DNA of 64,000 bases from Poecilobothrus nobilitatus (GCA_947095535.1 OX352774.1:260869843-260933842), one strand, 5' to 3'; shown: positions 1 to 12,634, counted from the first letter of the stretch. Notes: generated by a model from the letters alone, not told the origin. A program made the numbers and translations.

Positions 1-658
1 TAATAGCTGTGTTCTTTTGCTTCGGTTCAAGGTTTAGATCAGTCGTTTAATATAAAAATAAAATGACAATTCAAAATTCACATAATTATCTGGGTTTTAT
101 CTAAGTTTAAAAATGTTAGTAATGCCATTCGTTAAAAGTGCCGCTTTCGGCGCTTTTTTTTTTTAAATCTTGGTAGTTACTAGTTATTGCTTTCAGATCG
201 AATAAATGACTTTTTCAAAAATTCAAAAGGTAAATAACAAATTTTAAAAAAAAACGATTTTACTTAATTTTTTTTTATACAACTCAAATTTTTAAAAACA
301 AATTTTATTAAAAACTACAAAACTTAAATTTGTGTAAAATCCTTATATTTATTTATTATTTATTTTCAAATTGAAACTGAAATGTCAAAAATCAGAACGT
401 TATTTTTTATATGTCAATATAGGGTTTGCAAACTTAAAAAATTTATGCAAATCATTAACCAGAATGTTCTTTTGAATTTTATAAAATCCTGAGCTTGAAC
501 TGAACCAAAAGAGTACAGCTAATAATAAATGATTCAAATTTCATTAATTTCTTTTTAATATTCCGTTTCTGTTAACAGATAAAGGAACAGATGAGTATAA
601 AATAATATAATATAAGCATATTTTTAAATAAAATAAAAACATTTAATTTTAAACTTAC
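1..658 (-). other. Wnt6 intron 3, partial
   Basis: The intron begins at the donor GTAAGT (658-653) and runs past the window edge. It is AT-rich with no acceptor or Wnt CHGxSGSC exon visible, so the remaining coding exons lie further left. Confidence 0.75.
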
Positions 659-1101
659 CAAACGTCCAGCATTATTATTATGTAATCGTACTAAAGTTGT
701 AATATCACTTCTACGTCTATAACGTGAATCTAAATAATCTCTTGATTTTCTAAAACCAAATTGAACATTATCACCACATCCACCCCATTTCCAATCACCA
801 TCAGGTAATTTTAATGATTTTATTAATTTTTGTTCTCTTCTCTGTTGTCTATTTTGATTTAAACGTTCTCTATTATTTAATTTACGTCGTTTTATACGTT
901 TCGTACTCTGATTTTCATATTTAAATTCTTCTATTGAATTTTTTCTTTCATCAAATAATGGCATTACAATATATTTATTACGTCTTAAATGATTTTTATC
1001 ACAAGAACATTCAACTAAAGTACCAGTTGTACAAGCTTTTGTAACAGCATATGTAATACCAGCTGATGTTATTGCATTTACAAATGCTGCTTCTTTGGTT
1101 T
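659..1101 (-). CDS. Wnt6: Wnt6 exon 3: Wnt domain, middle part
   Basis: Residues 97-244 of the Wnt6-like ligand. The acceptor AAAATGTATAG ends at 1102, and the consensus donor GTAAGT begins at 658. It opens with ETKEAAFVNAITSAG, the standard Wnt RE(S/T)AFxxAIxxAG helix. VTKAC (116-120) and VECSCD (126-131) follow. Residues 132-196 form a long, very basic linker rich in Lys, Arg, Asn and Gln, with a sequon NQS at 160-162. After that come WKWGGCGDNVQFG (200-212), SRDYLDSRY and LHNNNAGRL (236-244). WxWGGCxDxxxFG and LHNNxAGRL are strong Wnt6-type signatures. The exon ends at a codon boundary, the usual intron position just before the CHGxSGSC exon. That exon would encode the porcupine-acylated serine and is outside the window. 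No stops or frameshifts were seen, so the gene looks functional but is cut by the window edge. Confidence 0.92.
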
Positions 1102-1237
1102 CTATACATTTTCAAATAAAAAACAAAAAAAAAAAATAGAAATAAAAAAATTTATTTTACAAAAATTAAAAATATAAAATTTTTTTTTTTTTTTAAGTTT
1201 TTTAATTAGCTATACAAGTATTAAATTTATTTTTTAC
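1102..1237 (-). other. Wnt6 intron 2 (136 nt)
   Basis: GT at 1237-1236 and AG at 1103-1102 on the minus strand bound a very AT-rich intron. A T-rich tract precedes the acceptor. It interrupts the codon for Glu97 after its first base. Confidence 0.85.
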
Positions 1238-1461
1238 CTTTCATTAAAATTTTTTTCATACTACGATATAAGGTTGAACAATTCCAACGATTATTTTTAA
1301 ATTGTGTTTCACATTCTCCAAATCCTAAGCTAATTCCTTTTTTAATTTCTTTTAATAATGTTGTTTTATGCTTACAAATTTCAGCTATTTTTCCACGTAC
1401 TCTATGCGGTTTATTACAGATTGTATCTGGATCCAAAAGAAAATTATTGCCAGCAACTCCT
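1238..1461 (-). CDS. Wnt6: Wnt6 exon 2: Wnt N-terminal domain, first part
   Basis: This exon encodes residues 22-97 of a secreted Wnt glycoprotein, a ligand for Frizzled/LRP receptors. The acceptor is TTTGTTTCAG ending at 1462, and the donor GTAAAA begins at 1237. Visible landmarks are LDPDTIC (residues 31-37), conserved cysteines at about 37, 51, 72 and 83, the motif ECETQF at 71-76, and RWNCS at 80-84. RWNCS contains the N-glycosylation sequon NCS found across Wnts. The (M/L)DPxxIC start and the ECxxQFxxxRWNCSxxxxxxxKIL pattern resemble Wnt6 more than Wnt10 or Wnt1, as recalled from family knowledge. The frame is open from the acceptor, so the TTG at 1436 is an ordinary leucine and not a start. 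The exon ends one base into a codon, completed by AA in exon 3 to give Glu97. Confidence 0.9.
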
Positions 1462-2156
1462 CTGAAACAAAAAATAATTAAAATATTATTAAAAAAAAAA
1501 AAAATTTTTTTTTTTCACCTGTGAAATGAATCATCGATTTTTTTTTTTTTTTTAAATGAATTTTCATAAATTTGCACATCACATTTTTTTTTTTTTTTGA
1601 CTAATTTTTATTCAAATTTTTTTTTGTTTTGCGAAAACTCATTTAAATAAACAGATGGAAAATTGATATTAGAAGAAGAAAATTTATTTCAATGACTAAA
1701 TAAACTTAATAAATCAATAGTTTATACGATTAGATTGAATCAAAAAAAAAAAAAAAAATGTTCTTAATTTTACCTTTAGATTATTCGAATATAAAAATAC
1801 AAAAGAATAAACGACATCTTGTATAAAACTATTTTTAGAATTTGTTTGAAGTTTTTTAACATAATTTGTTTATTTTTTTTCTTATTTTTCTTTAATCTTC
1901 AAGGTAACAACTTAATTATATACTTAGAATTTTCTCTATTTAATTTTTTTTTTTTTTCCCCCAAAAAAATTTGTTTTTCTTTTAATTACAAATAAAAAGT
2001 CAGATTTATTACCTAAAATTATTCCAAAAAACTAATCTGAAATCAATCAATCACCTTATTTTAAGTAATAGAGAAAACAAAATTTTAATATACACTGAAC
2101 CTCCAAATATTAAATTTACTAAATTATTTTGGGATTTTTAATTGAAATATTTCAAG

Positions 2157-2370
2157 AGAGGCCTCGGTGGTCTAGTGGATAAGAGCGTATGAAATACACT
2201 GAATACACCGAGGCAGTGTGGATTCCAATCTCGTAAGAATAAGAATAATTCCCCCGTCGTTGTAAAAATCTTAAGAATAATTCCTCCCTACTACATTTAC
2301 AGACAAACCTAAAAAGGAAAGGCTGTATAATTTCCTTCTTACTTGTGGTAGCGGATTAAAAAAAATAAAA
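2157..2370 (+). repeat. tRNA-derived SINE, family A, copy 1
   Basis: A tRNA-like head starts at 2159 with GGCCTCGGTGGTCTAGTGG, a polymerase III A-box type sequence. A decayed B-box-like GGATTCCAATC lies near 2220. A body shared with the other family A copies follows (AAGAATAATTCCTCC, CATTTACA, AAAGGCTGTATAATTTCC, TTGTGGTAG) and ends in an A-rich tail near 2360. It sits about 170 bp from an oppositely oriented copy. Confidence 0.75.
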
Positions 2371-2534
2371 TAAAATTTAAGATTCGTATACACACAGTAA
2401 AAATATTCTCTAATTGATTGGTTAATCAAAATAATTTAAAGATTATATAAAAGTTGGTTAGGTAAGAAAATACAACTTTCGTTAAAAATATATGGTATTG
2501 TCAGAAATTTTTTCAAAGCAATTTAAAAAAAAAA

Positions 2535-2725
2535 TTTTTTTTTTTAATGCATTTCTCTGCCACATAAATGTGGACAGGAAATTACACAGCCTTTTCTGTT
2601 CAGGGGTGATTGTAAATGTCGTAAGGAGAAATAACTCTTATAACATGTGTGGGATTCGAACCCACACTCTCTCGATGTTTACAGCGTATTTTATACTCTC
2701 TTACCCAATAGGCCACCGAGGCCCC
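2535..2725 (-). repeat. tRNA-derived SINE, family A, copy 2
   Basis: This is the best preserved copy of family A. On the minus strand it reads GGGGCCTCGGTGGCCTATTG then GGTAAGAG (A-box). About 30 bp later comes GTGGGTTCGAATCCCAC (a perfect B-box in a short stem). A tail of about 120 bp ends at CAGAGAAATGCATT and an A run. The cloverleaf-like head and A-rich end mark it as a tRNA-derived retroposon rather than a functional tRNA, since a proper anticodon arm and 3' acceptor strand are not evident. Confidence 0.82.
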
Positions 2726-2729
2726 TATT

Positions 2730-5700
2730 TTTTAAAATAAATTCCACTTACGATTTAAAACAAATGTAATCAAATCTACTTAAACAAATCGGAAATTACC
2801 GTCCGGAAACGGAAATTCTTAAAAAATAAATTCGGTAGATGAAAAAAGTCATACCAAAGATAAATCGAACATATTGCCAGATGGGAAGAAAAATAAAAAA
2901 AACATTAACGTTGTAGAAAGTGTAGAAGGAAGAAGATTCAAGTTTTAGCACGACAATGAATGAATTCATTAAAATGAAAGAAAATAGCCGTAGTAATTAT
3001 TTAAACTTATAATGTCATCTGACCCTTGAAAATAACAACGATAAAACAATAAAGAAAATAAGATGTCTATTAAGAATCAGTAGGAAACTATACGTAAATT
3101 TTAATTTCTTTAGGCCGATTAAATAAGGGATGTGTTACTTAATACTCTTTCAAAATTTGAGGTAAAGTCTTGCTCATACATATGTATTTAATTATAGTTA
3201 TTGACGTTGAATATACGTCTCAGTATTCGAAGTGCTTTTAAAAATTTTATTAAAATATGCCAATGGTATTGTCTTAGATTAGAAAAATTTCAATTTTCAA
3301 TCAAAATTTCGATTTCTATTTTATAAAAATTAAACAAAATTTAAAGATACTTTTAGAAAAGGATTAATGAGGATTAATTCAAAAAAAAAGTATAAAATTA
3401 AATTAGCTATACCTAAAAGAGGCTACAATAACTTAATAATAATCTAATCTTTTAAAGTTTTTATTTGACATATTATCTACATTCTACTGCTATAAAAATA
3501 AATATTATTACAAAAGAAAATTTTTAATTTTTTCCAATAGCCTTATCTATATGAAGCTCACAGTAAAAAGGAAAAATAAAAAAATAAAATTGTACTTAAA
3601 ATACTTTGATTCTCGTTAATTAAATAAATGAAATAAAAACATCAGTTTCAAATAATTTTAAGTATAAAAAATTAAATTTTCATTCATTTTCATTTTTTTT
3701 TTTTCAAATAAAATAATTTTATTTTTTTTTTTCTCTCTAAAATACCTCGCAACAATTAAATAAATATTTATTTTACAGTACCGTTTTTATACACCTACAT
3801 ACATCTCAATATTAACACGATTCAATTATACAGGTGTCAACAAAAATATATTCTATTTATTTTTTCAAAAAATTTTCTTTCTTCCTGGAAAGTTTCTATC
3901 CTATAAAATTCAATTTTTTTTTTTTTTTTTTTTGAAATTTTACATTATATTTAAAGAAAATTTGAAATTTTAAATGTTAGTTTTTATATCTTGAAAAATT
4001 GGCATAAACAAATAATTTTTCTTCAATTATGATTTTGATTATATGCAATTTTTTTTTTTTTTTTCAGAATTAAATCAATCATTTGCCAACTTTTTTTGAA
4101 ATAAAACGATGCAAATATTTTTGAATATCACATGAAAATATAAAAGAAATCATCGAATATATTTGGTCACTTGGATATATGTACAAAACTGTAATCTAAT
4201 AAACACTGCAATCTATACTACATTTTTTTTTAGAACAATAACTATATTTCATAATACATAATATATAAGTAAGGATCTCCTAGTATATAGAATTAAGTAG
4301 CACTAAGAAAATAAAAAAGAATCTGAATTTAAAGTAAATGGTATCAGAATACATAAAGTGATAAGCTGTACATGCAGTTGTAAATTTCTGTATAATAAAA
4401 GAAAAGTGTTACCATAGAAATATTTTCACTGAATATTGTTGAATGAAAAAAAAATTCTCTGATAACAGTAAAATAAAAAATCGTTCGAAATTGAATCAAC
4501 ACAATCAAAAATTTATTAATTGAAAAATTTTCTATAGAAATAACAGCTTTACTTTTTTACTCAAATTAAATCTCTAAGTTTTAAAAAGTCTTTAAAGAAA
4601 AAAGGCAAGCGTAATTCAAAAAGTTGAAAAAATATAATTGAACAGAAATAAAATAATATCCTAAAGACATATAATACATATAAGATTCCAATTGTTTCCT
4701 GGCATTTTTACTCTCTAACTCAAAGTTTCCGCATCCTAATCTTAATAGTTTCTATCCTATTTCCCATCCAATATACTGATTTAGCTAGTAAGCTAGATAG
4801 CCTTACTATATCTTGAAAAAAGGTAAGAAAATCAAAGTAAACGCACCTTTTTTTATATTTTACTAGGCAAAATTCAAAAAAGCATTCCAACATCAGTAGA
4901 TTAATGACGATTTCATTTAATTTACTTTTGTCGATATGATCCAAAATAACTTTGGAAGATCTTTTTAATTTACTTAATATTAGTGGGCCTGACAATAAAA
5001 AATTAATGTGACAGTGAAATAATTATGTTGTATAAAATTGATTCAGAAGGTTCAGTTTATTTAAAAATTTCCATACAAGTTGTATTAAATCAATTTTTTA
5101 ATTAGCGTAAAAATTAGTTTTATTCAAAAAAGAAATTTGTCGTTCTTTCATTTATTTCTTTTCATATTATAAAAAAAAAATTGCCTTTATCAATTTATTG
5201 GCATTTTTTCCGTCCGCAACCCACCCTATTTTCATCTAAACTACTTTTTAGTACAAAGGAACATATTCCCAGATTGAGATTAATAAATAAAAAAAAAAAT
5301 TAATTTCGGCTGCATCAAATAACTTCACAAAAATTTTTAAATAATTCTCCAAATACTAGCACAACGACGCGTCACCCTTTATAATTAATAATTGTTTAAA
5401 ATATCCTTAAGGTACTATTTTGAAAGTACTATCGACTAAATATTTACCATGATCTAATTAAATATTATCACTAATTAGTTGAAATTTGTCAAATGTCTAA
5501 TGTTTTCCTAAATTTTCAAAGCTTAATTCAAAATAAAATTTCTACACTACAATTTCTTAAGTAGTTTTATTAAATTTTTTTAGCGGAGTTGCGTTTGAGA
5601 GTTTTTTTATACAGCCATTTGATTTTAATTGATTGAACATAAATGTTAAATCAATTAAAAAATTTATTGTAAAAAAAAAAAAGGTTCACTCTTGAAATAA

Positions 5701-6440
5701 CAGAAAAACTTTGTCAAATTCAAAATATTATCTATGTAACAAACGTCAACTATTAAATTTTTTGTCACGCCTTTCATAAATAACTCTTAGATAATATGTA
5801 AAAACTCATACTCATAAAATTTTTTTTTTTACCCTCCAATCGACAAAAGTGACATTTCTTAGAATGTTGTATAAAAATTTATTTTTAATAAAATTAGTGT
5901 CAAAAATTTTGTTTGGATCATCAAAAATTTTTCCCAATTTTTTTAAATCGTATTATAATTTAAATTATTAAATTTTTCGTATTGCAAATATGTATTTAAA
6001 AAATTAAATTCTTAGAAATAAAAATACAAATTATACGATTTTGATAATATCAGCAAAAACATAAAAAAAAACATCGAAAATTCCTAAGAACAGTACTTAG
6101 GAAACAAACATTACAAAAAATTCAGGTTAAGATTCAAACTAAAACTGCAAAATCTTATTTTTACTTAATTTTTGAAATTACAAAAATTAAAAAAAAGTCA
6201 ATCACATAATTAATATATTACATAATATTCATTTAGATAACATTATTATTCTTGAAAATGTTTTTGTTTTTGAAAGTTCATTGGGTCTTTACTAATTTAT
6301 TTCGAAATTCCTAACATTTTTACAATTTCGAATTCTAAAAAAACTTAATTTTATAACATTGCATTACTAATTTTTAAAAAAAAACAAGGCAGAATGTAAA
6401 CCAACGATTTTTAAAAGCGCACATTTCCAAAAGATAATAC
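2730..6440. other. AT-rich intron DNA, nothing recognised
   Basis: Wnt6 intron 1. Mono-T and mono-A runs only. The 91-codon frame on the minus strand near 4720-4995 has no recognisable motif and is not supported as a gene. Confidence 0.5.
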
Positions 6441-6446
6441 AACCTG

Positions 6447-7245
6447 TTCAGAACTGACTGACTGACTGTCTTGACTGACTTGCACCAAAATTCGAAAATT
6501 TCATATAATAAGAAAAAATGTGAAAATATGACTTTTTTGCAATTTTGATGGGCTGTATGTCCGGTACTCTATATAACTAATAAAAACCATTAACACACGT
6601 ACAAATATATTACTGGGGCTTTAATTTTTATGTCGAAGAAAACTGTGTACGAGTGCCTAAGTTACATAGGTATTTAAAAATAGCAAATTTTCAATTTTTG
6701 ATCCCTAATATCTTATGGGTGGTCCAAAAAAATATCTGAGGAAACTAAAAGTTCTAAAGTTTTAAAAGTTCTTTCTTCCCTAAAATTTCTACCTAAACGC
6801 GCGCCGAAGTTATGAAGGTAAAAAAATCAGGCATTCTTTTTCTTGATTTTTTTAAATTCAAATTCAAAGAATTCTACAATTTCGATATTGACTTATAAAG
6901 GTAAAAAAAATTCCTGTCGAATGGCGTTTTCAGATTTTAAAAATGTTAAACAGAACATGAAATAAACGCATTTAAAAATAGGGCTTTTTCAAAGTTTGAA
7001 GGGCTGTAGCTCCGTAATGGAGGGGGCTACATGAAAAAGATGTTCTGCAATATTAATTTTTTATGAGACCTACCAATGGTTAAATTTTTTTTTCTCTATC
7101 TTCAACGGTGTAGAAGTTTTTGAACAGACGGACGGGCAGACGGAGAGACGAGCGGATGAACAGACGCGCGGACGGTCGGACGAACAGACACACGGACGGG
7201 CGGTCGAACAGACACATGGATGGGCAGACAGACAGAGTCAAACTA
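6447..7245 (+). repeat. Family C dispersed repeat, longest copy, microsatellite-bounded
   Basis: It starts with a GACT tandem run (GACTGACTGACTG near 6455) and ends with a long degenerate GACR run (GACGGACGGGCAGACGG-like, about 7125-7230). Core landmarks are GGGCTGTATGTCCGGTAC, AAGGGCTGTAGCTCCG, TATGAGACCTACCAATGG and CAACGGTGTAGAAGTTTTTG. At least five other copies share them. It has no coding frame. Confidence 0.7.
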
Positions 7246-7249
7246 ATAG

Positions 7250-9230
7250 ACACATTTTTTCAAAATTTTTTGGAAATGTTTAAAAAATGATTTTAAAAAA
7301 CTTAAATATTTTTTTATACCATTACGGTTTTACCTGTTTTAAATAATTTAGTAGAATAGAATCCTATTTATTTCTTCAAAAACGGGCACATAGGTACGAT
7401 TACTTACCAGCAATAGCCGACAAACTTTAATTTTTTAAATCAATTTTTATTTTAAAAATTATAAATTTGCGTTTTACGGGAAAAAAAATTTTTAGTTTTA
7501 TTCTCACAGGAGATTTCTGTGCATATCTTTTATATATAGGAACTAACAAAAAAAATTTAAAATTTGTGAATTGTCTAGGCAATTTAACACTACATGCGCC
7601 TACGGAAAAGTTCAGTAGAGTTAATGAACGAAACAACCTCGTCTTATTATTCCATTACAACTTACAAATTAGATGATAAAAATAAAAACATCTTAATCGA
7701 AAAGTTATTTTGAAAATCGATCATAGAATAAGTGAAGGTTGATCAATAAAACACGTCAAAATCTTTAATCCAAACATATTCATACATTCATAATGAATTT
7801 TAATATGATAGGATTAATTAAAATTTAAAATTCTGAGTTACAAATTTCTTAATATTAGTAAAATTTTGAATAATTCCACATTATAAATACAATATCCAGA
7901 ATAGGCGGTATATGAAACGATCATTAACGCGTTCTTTATATTTAGATGGATATAACTTACAATGCCCTACCTTACTTAATATGCTGAAATCGTATATATT
8001 TACACTTTTCCTAAAATTTTACAAAAAGTCAGAATTATATAATTCACATTTTTGTAATTCGTATTTTGTAATTACAAAAGAATTACAGATAGTTAAGCTT
8101 TCACACACTTAAAAGTTTGAAAATCAATTTAACACTTGAAAAATAAGAAGGTCAAATCTGAACATTTTGAGGTTGAATTATTAAATACAATATTATAAAA
8201 TTCTGTGCTACAAAATTCAGAATTACAAAATTTTAAATTACAAATTTGTAGAATCGGTTTGAAGAACAGATTCCAAAAAAGAGTGGAATTTTGATTTTTA
8301 ACAAAAAATCAATTGCGTAACGTTTCATTTATCTAGGTTCTAGATTTTTAAGTCAAAGCACCCAACTAAATCCTTCCTTCCAATTAAATTCATTCTTTCA
8401 ACTTTCTATTTTCTATTTCTCATTCAACTTTCTATTTTTAACTAATGCTAAAAAAAATATTAAAAATTTTTGTCAATTACATTCCAAAGCAACCCTAAAC
8501 GATTTGGATATCATTAGTGTCAATGGAACGTGGATAGTTTTTATTTCATATTTTATTATTACTGATGCGCGAAGATTATTTAAAAATAAAATTATTTATG
8601 AATGAATAGTTTGAACATAACAATAAAAAAACCAAGTAGGAAGTTTAGTTCATATTACATTTGCCCTACATGTAATTTCATATTAAAACAAGTAAGTAAA
8701 TAATTAATGCTCCTAACTGAATAATTTTTTTTTTCCTTTATAATTTCACAAATTCCTTTAAATTGAAAACTGATACTCCCAAACAATATGTACTGTATGA
8801 ATACTTTTAAAAAACCTGTTTAAAGATAAATTTGCTTCGCTGTAATCTACTGTAATTTGATATTATATACCAAATACAAATAAATTATAGTAGAGTATAG
8901 TTAGTAGAGTAGGCTAAATTAGTCTTTTTTCACACACACAAATAAAATTCTATTTAAACTGAAGTTTTTATTAAAAAATTTTTTAAATTGTTCTTTTTAT
9001 TTTTTACATAATAACCAAACATTTGAAATTGATTACTTTATAGTACTGGTTAAGCTAAGTAGGAGAGAGAAAACGGAAGGTAAATATAGGATATTAAGGG
9101 ATATTTGGGGCATAAATTAGAAATGAATCTAAAAAGGTTCTTTTTGAATTATTAAAAGAGTAGTAGGTAGAAGGAAATATTATCGACAGATAGGAGCGCA
9201 TAAAATGAAACACATTTAAAATGTTAGCAG
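7250..9230. other. AT-rich intron DNA, nothing recognised
   Basis: Wnt6 intron 1. The overlapping short frames near 7430-7680 on both strands and at 7912-8112 show no protein features. Confidence 0.5.
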
Positions 9231-9234
9231 TTAT

Positions 9235-9800
9235 CACAAGGTATGAGTTTTCATAAGCCGTTTCAAATCACTTATAGGAATTGTATAGAAAAGACCATAT
9301 CCTAGCTCTTTTGTGGTACGTTGAAATTGTTTTACAGCAGGCATAATTGGTTTGAATTCTATAGAGATATAAGATATCCATAACAGTTTGAAATTGTTCC
9401 AATATTTTGAAGAATTTTAAGAGAAGTTAATGTTATTAGCACAACAAAGTCGCCTATTAAGCGTAAGGTGCGATTTTGGACATTATCGAAATAACTTCAT
9501 TTTTTCAAGAAATTGTAGGATACTATATCGGAATGCTATGATCAACGAAGTTGGGAATTAAATTGAGTCTAGAAGAGAGCAGATCGTTAATGAAGATGAA
9601 CAGAGTAGAGCGAATAGACTAATTCGAAAGAAAAATCTTAATCCCATAGTTATAAACGATTACATAAATCCATTTCCCGATATTTGTGTAGAATAATAGA
9701 ATTCCATACTCAATCGAACACTTTAGAAATGTCAAGGGCAACAACCTCAGATTCATCGTAACAATATTTGCTGATTTTCAGCTTCTCACCGATGCACAAT
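9235..9800 (-). pseudogene. Jockey/CR1-like LINE reverse transcriptase fossil
   Basis: Minus-strand translation gives EVVALDISKVFD then a stop and VWNS near 9765-9700. This corresponds to the RT motif A region (family pattern DISKAFDRVWH, in which an Asp is catalytic). Further on, INDLLSS (about 9590) and NVQNRTLRLIGDF (about 9490-9450) match the palm-to-thumb segment. Near 9335, QFQRTTK-like remnants match the element at 43.7-44.3 kb. Stops, frameshifts and internal deletions remove the catalytic YADD region. It is a dead, 5'-truncated copy inside Wnt6 intron 1. Confidence 0.68.
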
Positions 9801-9924
9801 TTTTAATTATAATCTAAATGCATTTTATTTAGATTAACTATTTCTTCATCATTAGCGACAATTATCGAGAAAATTTATTATATTAATTTAATATTTCCGT
9901 AATAATATATTTTTTAATTCAGTT

Positions 9925-10090
9925 TTGTGTATGGCGTTATAATACTGCCATATCGTTTATTTTCACTAATTTTTTTTTTTTTTGCAGTTTATTAATTTTC
10001 ATTAATTTCAATTTTCTGGTAATTAAGGTAGGAATAAGTTGATGAAATAGATAGGAATTTTTCTATAAATCAGTTTTGTTAAATTTTGAT
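9925..10090. repeat. Dispersed repeat family D, copy 1
   Basis: ATAATACTGCCATAT, TTTTCACTAATTT and AATTTCAATTTTCTGGTAA occur in the same order and spacing as at 16125-16330. Class unknown. Confidence 0.5.
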
Positions 10091-10094
10091 AAAA

Positions 10095-12630
10095 TTAATT
10101 GAATACACAAGCCACAACGAATTTTAGGTTGTCAGATTACACTTCACTATTGTGATTTTTTTTTAATGTACGACAAAATTCTTGACAGTACTAAACTGCA
10201 CAGCAATTCTGCACAGTACTAAACGGATTAGAAAAGATTTTAGAGAAGGTTTTGATTTGCAGAAGATTCAACTCAGTTTTTCTTTCCTTTTTTTTTTATT
10301 ATATTAACATCTATAAAATAACATTTAAAATTAATGTTATTTTATTTATAATGTATACTTATTCCTGATAGTTCATCAGCATTTATTCGTCCTTTCATAA
10401 GACCGGTGTCATCCCCAAAATAATTTAAAATTATGTAAAAATTTGGAAATGTTTTTTACTAAACTAAAAAAAAATTATTAATAATAATATACAAGTCTAT
10501 TTTTTTTTTATAGACGTCTACAAAAAACATTTATTTAAAATAATTCTTTTTAATTATTTTTAATTTTTTGTGTATTTTATTATTAAGTAACTAAAGATAA
10601 TAAAAAATATAATTGTTATTTAAAATTAATTTATTACAATTTTTATACTTTATTATTTCTTAAATAATTTCAAAATTATTTAAAAATGACTTCAATAATA
10701 AGAAATCTTTAGAAAGAAAATTATTTATTGAATTTGTTATAAATATTACAAAAAAAAAAATTTTAAATAAAGTAAACTTAATAATAAATTTTTAAATTTC
10801 GTTTTAGTACAGAGAAACATTTAAATTTTATCCCATATCTATACCAGATATTTTACAACACAAAGCACTTTATACATTAGATACTTATTTTTTTACTAAA
10901 TTTTTTTTTTTTGTTTGTTTTGTTTTGTTTTTGGCACCTTACATTCATTTCTTCTAGCATAGCAACTTATGTTTATTCAATCTGTCATGCCTGATTATAT
11001 TTTTAATGACTTTTAAGTCATAAAATTTTCTATTTTACTATATTTTATAAGTGTTTCATTTCTAATTTCTAGTAATACGTAATGTAATGAAAGTATTGCA
11101 ATCGAAAAAAAAAAATAAACAAAATGGATATTACTTTTGACATTAAATAATTTTAGTTTTTTAATTTTTTTTTTTTTTTTTTGTATCAAATATTTTGTCG
11201 TGAAAATGTTGGGCCGACCGAAAAAAAATTAAAATATTGCTAAAATTTGTGCAAACGTTTTGAGTGATAATATGATAAATATAAAAATTATGAGAAAAAA
11301 ACATGGTACAAATATCGAAAATAATAATAGCATGTGAATTGAGATTACTTAAAAGTAGTATGACTGACACAAGTATTATAAGTGGGAGCAAAAAATCCAC
11401 AACATGTAAAAATAGGGGTATAGATTTACATCAATCAATAGATTTACATCAAATAGTCACAATGTCACTTACACCCTAATAATCTAATCTAATTTAGTTA
11501 TCCTTGAATAGAAAATTTAAAATTTTTTCATACCAGCTGATAAATAATTATAAAACTTTGTCAAAAAGACTGAAAACTTTAGTTAATGATAAGTCAAGGT
11601 CAATTTACGATATACGATATAGTTGGAAAATGTTGATTGTTGAAGCATCATATTATTTATAAAATTTTCAAAATTTATATCTATTGTATTTACCTATATT
11701 AAAATTTAATTCGGCAATCATCGTATTTCGTACATTATGAATCAGTAATATCTCATCTCTCATCAAATACCTAACTTTAACTTTTTTTCGTAAGTAATTT
11801 TTGATACTTTATTTGCCTACACGAAATTTTTTTCAAACGAATAAGTCAAAAAGCAGATACTCTTTTTTATTTTATTTCAATTTTACATAATGTTTAAACA
11901 TTTTTTTACCCCCCTCTCAATACTTGAATTTTTTATTCTTAAATTTTCTATTGATCATTTTTCAAATATTAATAGGCATACAATGTAAATTACAAAAATC
12001 AAATGTTAAAACAATCCTCAGTTGCTCTCATTTTATTTTAGGTAAATTTCGTGGGATACCAAACATATCATAATATATATACTGAAAAAAACCATTTTTT
12101 ATATTAAAAATACTTCTGTATTATCTCTTCAGTTTTTAATGCATTTATTAATTGCTCATAAAAACGTTTTTTTTTTTTTTTTGTTTCGTTTTTGTGTGTT
12201 TGGCTGGCTGAAAAGTAAAGGATAAACGGAAACAAAAATAAAAAAACAAAATATAAAATAAAATTAAAACATTGTGTTTTTTCCAAATCAAATTATTACT
12301 AATCATTTTTAATTATAGTATTATATAATATATTACCCAAAGGAAATAATACCCAAAATATGTAAATATTAAAAACAAAAATATGTTAAAATCTCACTTT
12401 TCAAGGCCAGAAGGATATACCTTTTAGTTTTAATTTAGTATAGAGTATAAAGAAATAGTTTATTTGGTGCTGCAGTACGTTTTTCACATCCCTATCTTAA
12501 CAGAGTTAGTAATTTATTATTTTTTATACATATATATATGTATATACTAATTTAGCATATACCAACAGATTTATTTCCATCCATATCCAAGTCCAAAAAA
12601 AACAATTTTCTCAATTAAAGCAGTTCATAA
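10095..12630. other. AT-rich intron DNA, nothing recognised
   Basis: Wnt6 intron 1. A direct repeat CAGTACTAAAC occurs twice at about 10185-10225. No other structure was seen. Confidence 0.5.
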
Positions 12631-12634
12631 ATAT

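Noticed and set aside
572..658. Continuation of the exon 3 frame beyond the HNNNAGRL motif
   Set aside because: A consensus GTAAGT donor lies at 658, and the residues after it are hydrophobic intron translation, unlike any Wnt.
1227..1436. Open frame starting at TTG as a complete small protein
   Set aside because: It is the interior of Wnt6 exon 2. The frame extends to the acceptor at 1461, and the last codons run into the intron.
2640..2715. Functional tRNA gene suggested by the perfect B-box
   Set aside because: The sequence is repeated in five diverged copies with a common tail and A-rich end, which marks a SINE.
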